The notes: generated by a model from the sequence alone, not told the origin. DNA of 19,422 bases from Myxococcota bacterium (GCA_963169055.1 CAUJFU010000160.1:1-19422), one strand, 5' to 3'; numbered from the stretch's first letter, positions 1 through 7,563 are shown. Numbers and translations: made by a program.

Positions 1-60
1 TGGGCAGCCACAGGGGGCTGCCCCTACATTTTTGCGCACACGATAGGCGGATTTCGTATA
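1..60. repeat. Hairpin intergenic repeat, second family (left window edge)
   Basis: Positions 2-9 (GGGCAGCC) and 16-23 (GGCTGCCC) form a perfect 8-bp stem with a 6-base loop. CCTACA follows, then a spacer ending in GGATTTCGTAT at about 49-59. A degenerate relative sits at about 19237-19332, which also has GGGCAG, ACAGGGGGCT and finally GCAGATTTCGTAT. The repeat probably continues to the left of the window. From memory, hairpins of the form GGGCxxCC..GGxxGCCCCTACA are common between genes in many bacteria; I could not check this. Confidence 0.55.
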
Positions 61-76
61 AATCCTTGTGCTTCAT
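1..76 (-). pseudogene. Possible hicA toxin remnant, broken off by a repeat
   Basis: An ATG at 76-74 overlaps the hicB stop codon by four bases (ATGA), the usual coupling between partners of a toxin-antitoxin operon. The first codons read MKHKDLY, which resembles the start of HicA toxins (typically Met-Lys followed by charged residues, Asp/Glu-Leu, then a short helix). After the seventh codon the frame enters the GGATTTCGTAT end of the intergenic repeat and reads low-complexity repeat sequence to the window edge. There is no trace of the HicA core with its catalytic histidine. The simplest reading is a hicA gene truncated by repeat insertion or by a deletion ending in the repeat. With only seven codons this is an inference, and a chance ATGA overlap cannot be excluded. 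Confidence 0.35.
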
Positions 77-291
77 GTGAAGGTAATCTTTTCCTGAATG
101 GCGTCTTCAGGTAAGCCTCGTAAGATATCTTCTCTTCGATCTTCTAAGATCAATTCAATTGCTTGGCGTAAATTCTCTTTTGCCTCTTCTACGGTTTCGC
201 CCTGTCCATTCGCGCCGGGGACTTCTAGGCAAATGGCCCAATATCCGCCTTCAGGAGCTGACTCAATAATTGCTGTGAATTCCGCCTTCAT
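73..291 (-). CDS. hicB: HicB-family antitoxin
   Basis: This 72-residue protein has the HicB partial RNase-H-like fold. Residues 1-12 form a beta strand (MKAEFTAIIESA) and GGYWAICLEVPG at about 15-26 is the signature strand-turn. GETVEEAKENLRQAIELIL at about 31-49 is the characteristic helix. It ends without the C-terminal helix-turn-helix or ribbon-helix-helix domain of longer HicB proteins, so it belongs to the short class. Family members neutralise HicA mRNA interferases by direct binding. The start is supported by AAGGAG seven bases upstream. A strong promoter lies at 392-420 and a small upstream ORF overlaps the start. No intact hicA is visible: a gene-like start overlaps the stop codon but is cut off by a repeat. 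The gene may therefore be an orphan antitoxin. Confidence 0.85.
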   Translation of the reverse strand: MKAEFTAIIESAPEGGYWAICLEVPGANGQGETVEEAKENLRQAIELILEDRREDILRGLPEDAIQEKITFT

Positions 292-371
292 CGAGTCTCT
301 CCTTCAAATGGATCGTGGCCTAACGGGAGCATGATCCTACAGCCATGCGTGGGGGTGTAGTGCTCTGCCAT
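288..371 (-). CDS. Possible 27-residue leader ORF upstream of hicB
   Basis: ATG at 371-369 opens a 27-codon frame (MAEHYTPTHGCRIM..., ending GETR). Its TGA at 290-288 overlaps the hicB ATG at 291-289, giving an ATGA junction. GCAGG lies five bases before the ATG, and the start falls about 15 bases downstream of the expected transcription start of the promoter at 392-420. The hicB ribosome binding site lies within this frame, so translation could be coupled. I recognise no family and there is no membrane segment. It could be a regulatory leader peptide or chance. Confidence 0.3.
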   Translation of the reverse strand: MAEHYTPTHGCRIMLPLGHDPFEGETR

Positions 372-391
372 GTATGCCTGCTCAAAGATTG

Positions 392-420
392 GGTATAGTT
401 GGCGATAACGAAAAAGTCAA
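392..420 (-). promoter_or_regulatory. Sigma70-type promoter for hicB
   Basis: On the minus strand TTGACT (420-415) is followed after exactly 17 bases by TATACC (397-392). This predicts a transcript start near 385 and a leader of about 95 bases before hicB. The same -10 hexamer and spacing recur in the promoter at 7597-7625. Confidence 0.55.
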
Positions 421-543
421 GAAGTTTCTGCTTTGAATATCAAATAGATACAAAGATGATTGCGTACGAGAGGCTGTTTTTCAGCGTGTTCTGCTTGAGC
501 AGCGAAGCCGTTCTTTTCCGCGCACGACCAGAGGAGAGGGTGC

Positions 544-1239
544 CTAAAAAAATGTTTGTTTCTGGAGAGGAGCGACCGATCTGGGGTTTGCTTGATGGGG
601 CGTTGCCCCAGAACCCCGCGAGAGGGCTTCGCCCTCTTGACCCCGAGTGTCTTGTTGCTTCTGGGTAGCCTTGGACTGCCTTTGAGAAATGGCATGGAGA
701 ATATCGCGAACGACCCGCCATCGGCCTTGTTGCTTTTGAACGGTATACTGATGGATCGAAAAACTGGTAGAGGACTCCATATATCCGCCTTCGAGCAAGA
801 CCTCCGTCCGAGAACGCCACCCAACCCAATTGACAAAAAAGACCAATCCGCGTCGTCCCGTTTGTCGATCCACACTACCACTGCGGCGTACGACGCGTGA
901 GGCGGAAACTGGACGGACAGGAGGTTGATGTTTTTGAAATCTTTGCAATAACTCGGGAGAAGGATCCCCGCCGATGCCCACCATCAAAAAATAGAAACCC
1001 GCTTGTTTTTGTTGACCAGATTCGTTGTGCTGCCACAAGTGCCGAAACACCACCTCTCGGATATCGTCTTCCTCCTTTAATCCGACATCCGCTGGACGCT
1101 TTGGCGAAACTTCTGGAGGCGGAAGTCGTTGAATTCGTCGCACCATCGGATCTGGGGTTCGGCAAGCGAGAACGAAGAGGCACAACCATCCACCATACCC
1201 TATCCACCGACAGAAGAGTGGGCGCGGATTTCTTTCCAT
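544..1239 (-). CDS. Predicted lipoprotein of unknown function
   Basis: The 231-residue product starts with a basic/hydrophobic signal (about residues 10-25) ending in LFVLAC, so Cys26 is a likely lipidation site and the protein would sit in the periplasm or outer membrane. The core (about 55-190) alternates helix and strand and contains DIREVVFRHLW, DPSPELLQRF, GLVFFVNWVGW, EVLLEGGY and GRWRVVRD. I associate this layout with uncharacterised bacterial lipoproteins but cannot name a Pfam family. The start has AGGAG eight bases upstream. The ATG lies only four bases after the stop of the amidohydrolase gene, so the two are almost certainly co-transcribed. The last roughly 25 residues are encoded by an intergenic hairpin repeat (586-645), so the natural C-terminus may have been replaced. 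Confidence 0.7.
   Translation of the reverse strand: MERNPRPLFCRWIGYGGWLCLFVLACRTPDPMVRRIQRLPPPEVSPKRPADVGLKEEDDIREVVFRHLWQHNESGQQKQAGFYFLMVGIGGDPSPELLQRFQKHQPPVRPVSASRVVRRSGSVDRQTGRRGLVFFVNWVGWRSRTEVLLEGGYMESSTSFSIHQYTVQKQQGRWRVVRDILHAISQRQSKATQKQQDTRGQEGEALSRGSGATPHQANPRSVAPLQKQTFF
586..645 (-). repeat. Structured repeat, copy G (partial), inside a coding region
   Basis: In element orientation (minus strand) this copy holds the third and fourth stem-loops of the family. AGAGGGC/GCCCTCT (621-637, loop of three) is followed by TGGGGC/GCCCCA (596-610, loop of three), both perfectly paired. The left half of the element is missing. It forms the 3' end of the lipoprotein gene at 544-1239. Confidence 0.65.
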
Positions 1240-1243
1240 ACGT

Positions 1244-2116
1244 TTATCTCCTCGGATTCAGAAGCGTTTGGGCATTTTGATAAAAGATTCTGGCCTCGTC
1301 TTCGGGGGACAATTGTAAGTCTTGCACCATCCGAACAGAGTCGGCATACGATTGAATCGGAAAGTCGGTGGCAAACAACAAGCGTTCGTTGGCATGAGGA
1401 ATCGTCAAAAAATCGCGCAATACCCGCTGGATCTGTTCGTGATAGGCCGGTGTATCCTCCTCGCTTCCTGAAACCCATTGACCGGAGAGGTCGGTATAGA
1501 CGTTCGGATAGCGGGCCATGAGGGCTTGTGTTTCTTCAAAGTAAGGATTTCCCAAGTGCGCTAAGACAAACGGTACTCCGGGAAAGTCGCGAATCGGCGC
1601 TTCGGCTTCTTGCGGACGTGACCAATCCTGTAAGCGTTCCAGCCAGCAAAACATCTCCCCACAACGGTACGGGCCTTGACTATTCGCGGTTTTCGAGCAG
1701 CAAGCGTGGAGTTCTCCCGTATGGATGGCGACTGGTACCCCGTATTGTTCAGCCAAAGCGTACACGGGATACACTTGCGGATCACTTAACCGAAACTTCT
1801 GATAGCCCGGATAGAGCTTGATCCCAGCGATGGTCTTTTGCTCTAGCAATTCGCGAAGTTCGATCAGCCCGTCTTCTCGATGATTCACAACATCCAAACT
1901 GCCAAACATACGAAATAGCGGGCTTCCCTGAATCCGTTGGGCCAATTCGCGGTTGGGTAATCCCGACCGTTTGAACGGAAAATAGGTGGCCATCAACACG
2001 ATCTGCGAAATGCCAAATTCCTGCGCATGACGTTCTAATGTCTCCAAATTGGCCGTCGTTGTATGCAATCCCCACAACGGATGATTCGACGTGTGGGCAT
2101 GGATATCGATTCTCAT
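1244..2116 (-). CDS. Amidohydrolase (TIM-barrel, Amidohydro_2 type)
   Basis: This 290-residue metal-dependent hydrolase has the family's landmarks in order. These are an HxH metal site at the very N-terminus (H6, H8 in RIDIHAH), strand 'GIKLYPGY' (about 98-104), AIHTGE (H132), VLAHLG (H187) and FATDFP (D251). Proteins of this type hydrolyse or decarboxylate small ring or amide substrates in the cytoplasm; the substrate cannot be read from the sequence. An ATG start at 2116 is preceded by AGGGGG six bases away, better than the in-frame TTG at 2131. An unusual cysteine-rich stretch follows H132 (C139, C140, C152, C157). The gene lies 73 bases after the phosphatase gene and four bases before the lipoprotein gene. 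Confidence 0.85.
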   Translation of the reverse strand: MRIDIHAHTSNHPLWGLHTTTANLETLERHAQEFGISQIVLMATYFPFKRSGLPNRELAQRIQGSPLFRMFGSLDVVNHREDGLIELRELLEQKTIAGIKLYPGYQKFRLSDPQVYPVYALAEQYGVPVAIHTGELHACCSKTANSQGPYRCGEMFCWLERLQDWSRPQEAEAPIRDFPGVPFVLAHLGNPYFEETQALMARYPNVYTDLSGQWVSGSEEDTPAYHEQIQRVLRDFLTIPHANERLLFATDFPIQSYADSVRMVQDLQLSPEDEARIFYQNAQTLLNPRR

Positions 2117-2189
2117 CTCAGACCCCCTCAAAGAAAGCGGAGCCGATCCGCGAGTAGCTCTTGCTTATGAGAAGAAAATCTTTGTGTGG

Positions 2190-2921
2190 TCAAGACGCGC
2201 TGTTTGGAGGCTTCGGTGCATCGCGTGGTTCGTAGGGAGTTCGAAGCGCAGAGAGGGCCTCGACCACCACACGACGTTGGCGAGACCGTAGCCTGATTCC
2301 GGGCCGAGCGTTTTGCAGCATCACGATGGCGTCGTCGACAGTCGTCACGAATCCGTGTGTCAAGAGCCAGACGGCAGCAAACATACCTGTTCGACCATGT
2401 CCGTTGGCGCAATGAACGAGAAGTCGCGTGTCTTTCGTGGGGGGAAGCTTGCGAGCCAAGTCGATCAGTTCGTCGGCAGAACGAACACCCGCATCAAGCA
2501 CAGGATGGCAGATGTAGCCGGGCTTTGTGCGCAACCGTTGAGGTTCCACGAATTCACAAGTCAGGTCGCACACATTCTCGACGTTGGCGGGGACTTCGCT
2601 GGCAAGCAATCGTCTTGAAACGGCGAGCCAGTCGTTTACGTTGTTGATCGCGGATTCGCGGGAACACAAGATCTGCAATCGCCATACGCTTTGAAGCAAG
2701 ATGAGGTACGGAAACAGAACCAACGTGGCCAGCCAATGTCTCGATCCGTCCTTACGCTTTCCAAACCAGCGCGTGTCGTTTGTGAAGTACGCGAGCGAGA
2801 TAATTCCGAATGACAACGCAGGCCAACAGAAGAGAAGATGCGCACCATCGCAGAATGCCATCCAAAGAATACTGACAGCAGCGAAGAAAAATACTGTACT
2901 GTAAAAATAATCCCGATGCAA
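2190..2921 (-). CDS. Membrane-anchored dual-specificity/tyrosine phosphatase-like protein
   Basis: The C-terminal half holds the cysteine-phosphatase signature HCANGHGRTG (CX5R; Cys171 and Arg177 counted from the TTG start), preceded by PVLDAG, whose Asp is a candidate general acid. The N-terminal half has two to three hydrophobic segments (YFYSTVFFFAAVSILWMAF, LLFCWPALSFGIISLAYF and WLATLVLFPYLILL). The enzyme is probably tethered to the inner membrane with the phosphatase domain in the cytoplasm. Substrate could be a phosphoprotein, a phosphoinositide-like lipid or another phosphoester. I chose the TTG at 2921 because GGAG lies seven bases upstream. A GTG at 2978 would add 19 residues but has no clear ribosome binding site. 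It shares the strand and spacing of its neighbours but has no obvious functional link to them. Confidence 0.75.
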   Translation of the reverse strand: MHRDYFYSTVFFFAAVSILWMAFCDGAHLLFCWPALSFGIISLAYFTNDTRWFGKRKDGSRHWLATLVLFPYLILLQSVWRLQILCSRESAINNVNDWLAVSRRLLASEVPANVENVCDLTCEFVEPQRLRTKPGYICHPVLDAGVRSADELIDLARKLPPTKDTRLLVHCANGHGRTGMFAAVWLLTHGFVTTVDDAIVMLQNARPGIRLRSRQRRVVVEALSALRTPYEPRDAPKPPNSAS

Positions 2922-2993
2922 TGTCTTTCTCCGATGAACGATACTCAAAGTCGAGCCATGATACCGCGATGAAAACACGAAGAAAAACCAGCA

Positions 2994-3122
2994 TTATTCC
3001 TTTTTCTCTTTTCTCTTACAAGGCTTTGCGGTCATCAACGACATACTTAGCTCATACAAGAGCTTGAGTTCCTCAAGTCTCTGTTCGATTAATTCATTGG
3101 ATAATTCAATCTTTTTCTTCAT
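2994..3122 (-). CDS. Possible small charged protein (42 residues)
   Basis: An ATG at 3122 opens a 42-codon frame rich in Lys, Glu and Leu (MKKKIELSNELIEQRLEEL..., ending KRKEKKE). It would form one amphipathic helix with a basic tail. A GTG at 3203 in the same frame would give 69 residues. The ribosome binding site is poor (AGG directly adjoining the ATG). It fills the gap between the acetamidase and phosphatase genes. I recognise no family; chance is quite possible. Confidence 0.25.
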   Translation of the reverse strand: MKKKIELSNELIEQRLEELKLLYELSMSLMTAKPCKRKEKKE

Positions 3123-3212
3123 CCTGAGTTTGATTTGTTTGATTTTCAATTTCCACCTCCAAACCCAAGTTCTCCAAGTCCGCCAAATCTTGATGCCTTC
3201 CACTGAGCAGCT

Positions 3213-4187
3213 TCATTTGGCGGGCGGTGCGTGGTTGTAAGGGGCAAAGAGGCGTTGTTTGTGGTCGTTCGAGAGGAAGGCGTGGACACCGACGACACCG
3301 TTGGCGACTTGGGAGATGTGGAGATCGACGTAGAGACTGGCAAGGGCGGCGGCGCGTGTGCGAGAGATCGGAAGGTGTGCGCAGAGCTGATCGAGCATCC
3401 CGTTGGCGGCTTGTTGGGCGGCGTTGTCGAGGGTGGAGCCAAAGCCGAGTGTCACCCATCCTTCGGGGGTTTGTGCGAAGGGGCCTTGTGTGGGATAAGG
3501 ACTACGCTCCAATCGAAGGATCACACGCTGCATGGGGCATTCGATGGCGGTTCCTCCCAACTCTCCGTCGCTTTGGTAAGCATGACCATCGCCCAAAGAC
3601 AACAACCCACCGTCCACTTCAACGGGCAGATGCAGCGTGGTTCCTGCGATCAGACGGCGGCAATCGGTGTTTCCACCCACGCGGGTTGGATGCCAAGCGT
3701 TGTGTGGCCCGTCGCCTGCGGGGCAGAGGCCCAACATCCCCAAAAAAGGGCGCAATGGAACCGTGTGACCTTCTTCGCTGATGCCCGTACCTTGGGCGGG
3801 ATCGAGCGTCCACAACAAAAGTACTTCTTCGTCTTGTACTCGCAGCGCTTCGTTCCAAGAGGCGTTGAGAAACCCTTTTCCGCCGCTGTATGACCATCCC
3901 CATGTGTCCGTCTCGATCGATTCGATGTGGATCGCAAGCGTCTCACCTGCGCGCAGCCCTTCGATGGCGATGGGACCGCACAAAGCGGGGCCGCTTTCAT
4001 GCCCTTGGGGACGTGGGTGTTTGCGGCGGGTTTTGTTGATTCGGTCGTGTTGGGCCATCCCCCAGCCGACATCAAGGGTCTGGACTTCTACGATATCACC
4101 GTCTTGGATCGTTAACGCAGGATGCAGAGAAGGAGAATAGTAAGAATGTAGCGTATCAAGAGTAGGTAAAAGTGTATGTTTTTCCAT
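3213..4187 (-). CDS. Acetamidase/formamidase family protein (FmdA/AmdA)
   Basis: This 324-residue protein matches the FmdA/AmdA family, metal-dependent amidases that release ammonia from formamide, acetamide or similar small amides in the cytoplasm. Family-typical blocks are DGDIVEVQTLDV near residue 30, GHESGPALCGPIAIEGLRAGETLAI (about 63-87, split here by description only), GDGPHNAWHPTRVGGNTD near 155-172, and the strongly conserved LIAGTTLHLPV followed by DGGLLSLGDGHAYQSDGELG and TAIE. Length is normal for the shorter bacterial class. The start codon has only an A-rich upstream stretch (AAAGAAAAAGAA). A degenerate structured repeat separates it from the alpha/beta hydrolase gene upstream. 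The exact substrate is unknown. Confidence 0.88.
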   Translation of the reverse strand: MEKHTLLPTLDTLHSYYSPSLHPALTIQDGDIVEVQTLDVGWGMAQHDRINKTRRKHPRPQGHESGPALCGPIAIEGLRAGETLAIHIESIETDTWGWSYSGGKGFLNASWNEALRVQDEEVLLLWTLDPAQGTGISEEGHTVPLRPFLGMLGLCPAGDGPHNAWHPTRVGGNTDCRRLIAGTTLHLPVEVDGGLLSLGDGHAYQSDGELGGTAIECPMQRVILRLERSPYPTQGPFAQTPEGWVTLGFGSTLDNAAQQAANGMLDQLCAHLPISRTRAAALASLYVDLHISQVANGVVGVHAFLSNDHKQRLFAPYNHAPPAK

Positions 4188-4204
4188 TTCTTTTTCTTTT
4201 TAAT

Positions 4205-4350
4205 TGTGGGGCGAGTGTTTTGTGGGGCGCTGCCGCAAACCCCGCCATAGACTGTCGCCCCTTGACCCCTTGTTGGCGAAGCGAGCTTTGGTGTTTCAAT
4301 CCGACCGCTCTGTCGCTTGGGAGTCCACGAACACGGGTTTTTGGGGTGGT
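4205..4350 (-). repeat. Structured repeat, copy E (degenerate)
   Basis: In minus orientation the copy reads AACCCGTGTTCGTGG, then CAAGCGACAGAGCGGTC, CTTCGCCAACAAGGGGTC, AAGGGGCGACAGTC and finally GCGCCCCACAAAAC, in the same order as copies B and C. The third and fourth stems are eroded and the terminal inverted repeat is absent. It shares CAGTCTATGGCGGGG with copy F. It fills most of the 216-base gap between the alpha/beta hydrolase and acetamidase genes. Confidence 0.6.
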
Positions 4351-4366
4351 TTTGAAGTGGGTGGAT

Positions 4367-4403
4367 GATACGCCATCTGAGACAAGTGTGATCGAAGGGG
4401 CGT
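4367..4403. repeat. 37-bp dispersed repeat (partner at 19178-19214)
   Basis: GATACG followed after ten bases by AAGTGTGATCGAAGGG and CGT is shared with 19178-19214 at 31 of 37 positions by hand alignment, in the same orientation. This copy lies directly against the 3' end of the alpha/beta hydrolase gene. Confidence 0.4.
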
Positions 4404-5279
4404 CTACAAGCCTTCGTCAGAGAGAAGAGGACGGAGGAGGGATTCGACGGCGGCGTTGATGGGTTCGGGATATTCGAGGGGAGTGTAATGCGTACCGCCC
4501 GGGATCTCGATGTAGGTGGCTTGGGGGAGTTGTTCAGCGAGACGTTTGGCGCGTTCGGGGGGAGTCATCCAGTCGTGTGTTCCAGCGGTGACAAGGGCAG
4601 GGATATTGATCTGATGGAGGAAAGGTTCGATGGTGTGCTGATCGGCGGCTTCGACGATATCGAGGAGAGTGCGGAAGGATTGGGTGGTGTAGATGGCGGC
4701 AAGATCGATGAAAGTGTCGTGGTTGTTGGCGACAAAGCCGGTAAATCGGAGGCTTTGTTGCCAGAGCCAAGGGAGGCGGAAACTACCTTGGATCAAGCGT
4801 TGGAGGGGTTTGTCGATGGCGCGTAAGACAGGCGGTGTCACGGAGAGCAAGGCTTTGCGCAAGGGATCGTTGAAGCGCATCGGATGGCCGAAGGTGCCGT
4901 TGATGAGGACAAGGGCTTGGATGCGGTCTTGGTGGTGGAGTGCGTATTCAAGGGCGATCTGGACGCCGAGCGACCAACCACCGAGGACAAATTGGGTCAA
5001 TGCCTCGGCAGCCACGACAGCTTCGAGATCGGCGACATGAAAAGGGATATCAAGGTGGCCTTCGGGGGGAGGGGAGGAATCAAAGGTTCCGCGCAAGTTC
5101 CATGTGATGCAACGGAATCGAGGAGAAAAGTGTTGTACGAGAAAGTGGTAAGCTTCGGGCGGAGTTCCTAGACCGGGAACCAAGAGCATCGCGTGAGGTC
5201 CGTTGCCGTGGGTCCAATAAGCGATCTGGCATCCGTCGCTGCTGTGGGCAAAGTGGCGTTCCATCTTGACGAAGGGCAT
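4404..5279 (-). CDS. Alpha/beta-fold hydrolase
   Basis: The 291-residue protein shows the complete catalytic set of the alpha/beta hydrolase superfamily. The nucleophile elbow is GGWSLG with Ser103, the acid is Asp236 in AGTHDWMTPP, and the base is His264 in GGTHYTPLEYPE. The N-terminal VPGLG (about 34-38) gives the HG-type oxyanion region, and a helical lid spans about residues 130-190. There is no signal peptide, so it is likely cytoplasmic. Substrate could be an ester, lactone or thioester and cannot be told apart here. AAGGA lies eight bases before the ATG. The gene follows glpD after 93 bases on the same strand and may be co-transcribed with it. A link to glycerolipid breakdown is conceivable but is only inference from position. 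Confidence 0.87.
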   Translation of the reverse strand: MPFVKMERHFAHSSDGCQIAYWTHGNGPHAMLLVPGLGTPPEAYHFLVQHFSPRFRCITWNLRGTFDSSPPPEGHLDIPFHVADLEAVVAAEALTQFVLGGWSLGVQIALEYALHHQDRIQALVLINGTFGHPMRFNDPLRKALLSVTPPVLRAIDKPLQRLIQGSFRLPWLWQQSLRFTGFVANNHDTFIDLAAIYTTQSFRTLLDIVEAADQHTIEPFLHQINIPALVTAGTHDWMTPPERAKRLAEQLPQATYIEIPGGTHYTPLEYPEPINAAVESLLRPLLSDEGL

Positions 5280-5372
5280 GGCGGGATTCCTTGTGGTTTG
5301 GGTGAGGCGTGGTGAACAGAGGGTGCGGGGGCGAGACGAAAGCTCCGAGATATCGTCTTGGTGTGGTTTGGT

Positions 5373-7076
5373 TTAGACATGATGGACAGGCTGCGTCGGT
5401 GGAAGTGCAGGAAGAGATTCTTGTGAAGGCAAGAAAGAGGGGTCGTTTGCTTCGTGATGAGTTTCAGAAAAAGCAGAAAAGTATTCTTCAAAACGAGCGT
5501 CAGCTTCTGAACCAAAGAGGATGCGGCAGGCTTCACGCATTCCTGCGGAGCGCATGATCTGCTGGGGGCGAGCGATCAGGGCGATCTTGGAACGGCGGCG
5601 CAAAAAGTCTTCGAGTTTGATGATCATTTCGTGTTGCGCGACGTGATAGAGTTCGGCGCGTGTGTACTCGGTGCCTTCGATCAAAAGCTCCGCCATACTT
5701 GGATCTTGGCGGATCTCTTCGAGGAGGTACAAGGCTCGGGCTGTATAACGCCGCCACAGACGCTGGCTCAGAGGCTCGGAGAGGGTGGGGGGCGTGAGAT
5801 CGTCAAGGCGCATCAGACGGGCTTGGTGGAAGAATTCTTGGCGGATGGCTTTGGGTTCGCCATACCATTTGTTGCCTGCGAAGGGCAGCCGCACGCCAAG
5901 GCGGCGGACAGCAGCGCTGATCTCTTCGCCGACGTTGAGGCAATCGGTAAGTTTTCCGCCGAAGATGCTGATGGAATGTTGGGCAGCGTCGACTTCGATG
6001 GCGTGTTTCCGTGAAAGAGAGGTCCAGTCGCCTTGATCTTGGCCTTCTTTTTTGGGTTCGACGACGAGAGGTCGCACTCCGCAGCGTTCGGCGATGATAT
6101 CGGCCTTGGTGAGGGGATGTTCGAGCTTGAGCAAGCGATTGATGTTGTCGAGGACAAACTCTCGATCTTCGTCGGTGACACGGGCTGGAAGTTCATCCAC
6201 GCGTGTATCTGTCGTTCCGATGCAGCTTTTGGGACCCATCGGGATCATAAAGAACAAGCGGCCATCGTTGGCAAAGAAGGCAAGGACTTTTTTGGAGGGG
6301 GTGATGCGATCGACGATCAGGTGGATGCCTTTGGAGAAAAGATGGCGGTGTTGGGTCTTGATCTGTGAGGTTTGGTTGTAAGCATCTGCGTAGGGGCCGC
6401 AAGCATTGAGTAGGACTTTGGAACGGATGGTGATCTCGCGCCCGCTGATACGGTCGCGTGCGGGTGTATGCCAAAGCCCATCGACGCGCTTTGAACCAAG
6501 AGCCTCGACGTAGTTGGCCGCTACTCCGCCATGATCGAGCGCTTCGCGTACAAAGCCAAACACAAAACGCGCATCGTTGTCCACAAGATAGGCGTCGGAA
6601 TACTCGAATCCACCTTGGCTGTGGTCGGTGTTGACGCAAGGTTCTTCTTCACGGATGGCGTTGACCGAAAGCAGGCGCGGGGCTTCGGTGAAAAAGCCGC
6701 CCATCGTCCAATACAACAAGCCCCCCATAAACAGAAACGAGCGGTTGTAGCGAAAATCTTGATCCAATGTGGTAAAGAAGCGGACTTCTTGGACAGAGGA
6801 AGGGTAGTGGCGCATGAGGTGGTTGCGAGATTTGCAGAGCTTTCGCACCAAACCAAACTCCATCCCTTCGAGGTATTTGATCCCGCCCCACACAAGATTG
6901 GAAGACTCTTGGCTGGTTGCGCTTGCAAAGTCGTTTCGATCGATCAATGCGACGCTTGCGCCTTGTCCTGACAACGCCGATACCGAAACAGCTCCGTTGA
7001 TTCCGCCTCCGATCACCAACACATCAAAGACGCGCTCTGCGAGTTTGCGGATATTGCTGGTGCGTAACTTGGTCAT
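5373..7076 (-). CDS. glpD: FAD-dependent glycerol-3-phosphate dehydrogenase
   Basis: The 567-residue protein oxidises glycerol 3-phosphate to dihydroxyacetone phosphate, passing electrons to quinone at the inner membrane. The N-terminal dinucleotide fold contains VIGGGINGA (residues 21-29), followed by SSNLVWGGIKYLEG, the counterpart of the GlpD/GlpA SSRLIHGGLRYLE block. Further family blocks are LLNACGPYAD, FFMIPMGPKSCIGTTDTRVD (substrate/FAD region), CGVRPLV and IFGGKLTD. The C-terminal helical DAO_C domain covers roughly residues 420-540. Length is normal for single-subunit GlpD. GGAG lies nine bases before the ATG. No glpK or glpF is in view. The last roughly 30 residues are Pro-rich and not conserved in style. 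Confidence 0.9.
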   Translation of the reverse strand: MTKLRTSNIRKLAERVFDVLVIGGGINGAVSVSALSGQGASVALIDRNDFASATSQESSNLVWGGIKYLEGMEFGLVRKLCKSRNHLMRHYPSSVQEVRFFTTLDQDFRYNRSFLFMGGLLYWTMGGFFTEAPRLLSVNAIREEEPCVNTDHSQGGFEYSDAYLVDNDARFVFGFVREALDHGGVAANYVEALGSKRVDGLWHTPARDRISGREITIRSKVLLNACGPYADAYNQTSQIKTQHRHLFSKGIHLIVDRITPSKKVLAFFANDGRLFFMIPMGPKSCIGTTDTRVDELPARVTDEDREFVLDNINRLLKLEHPLTKADIIAERCGVRPLVVEPKKEGQDQGDWTSLSRKHAIEVDAAQHSISIFGGKLTDCLNVGEEISAAVRRLGVRLPFAGNKWYGEPKAIRQEFFHQARLMRLDDLTPPTLSEPLSQRLWRRYTARALYLLEEIRQDPSMAELLIEGTEYTRAELYHVAQHEMIIKLEDFLRRRSKIALIARPQQIMRSAGMREACRILFGSEADARFEEYFSAFSETHHEANDPSFLPSQESLPALPPTQPVHHV

Positions 7077-7239
7077 TTCTCTCTTTACTCCGATCTTCCT
7101 ACCTTACAAAAACCACTCTCTCCAAGATGCTTTTGCGTCGAGGTCGTTGTGTTCTTTTGTTGCGCAAAACATCCGTTGGTTGAAGAGGGGTTCATCTTTG
7201 CCAGACCTTGGGCCTCTTTGTCTAGACCTTCGTTTCTTA

Positions 7240-7425
7240 CAGCGGCTGCGTGCGCCCGCTGCTCTTTGGGCGGAGGTGGCTTGTTGGGGTTTGTTTTTGG
7301 GTGGTATTGCCTCAGCCCCGCCATAGACTGAAAGCCCCTTGGTCTCGTGTTGGCGGGGTGCGCTTACGTTTTTCAAACCAACGACGGCTCCGCTCGGAGT
7401 GCCGCGAACGCGGCTTTTTTTGATT
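7240..7425 (-). repeat. Structured repeat, copy F (degenerate)
   Basis: In minus orientation the copy starts with AAAAAAAGCCGCGTTCGCGGC, a perfect form of the first stem, then GAGCGGAGCCGTCGTTGG and CCAAGGGGC, and CAGTCTATGGCGGGG as in copy E. The fourth stem is lost. It lies between two divergent genes, unlike the other copies, most of which lie downstream of a gene read in the same direction. Confidence 0.55.
7401..7421 (+). terminator. Terminator-like hairpin at the edge of repeat copy F
   Basis: GCCGC and GCGGC pair perfectly around a GAAC loop and are followed at once by seven T residues. This is a textbook intrinsic terminator on the plus strand. It is the reverse strand of the element's left end; copies A and B carry the same structure at 8981-9000 and 13380-13399. 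Confidence 0.55.
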
Positions 7426-7563
7426 TTCTTGCTTGCTGCGATATCTCACGTTGCTTTGGTACGAAACTCTCCGATTTATCGGATGTTTTGTGTGCCGCCT
7501 CAAGCCGCGAAACATCTTTGTGGGCGTGCGGGAGTGACATGAAAGAGAAGACCAGAATCACTT

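Noticed and set aside
417-881. Overlapping minus-strand frames of 129-154 codons at 417-881.
   Set aside because: They overlap the lipoprotein gene, whose ribosome binding site, signal peptide and coupling to the amidohydrolase gene are far better supported.
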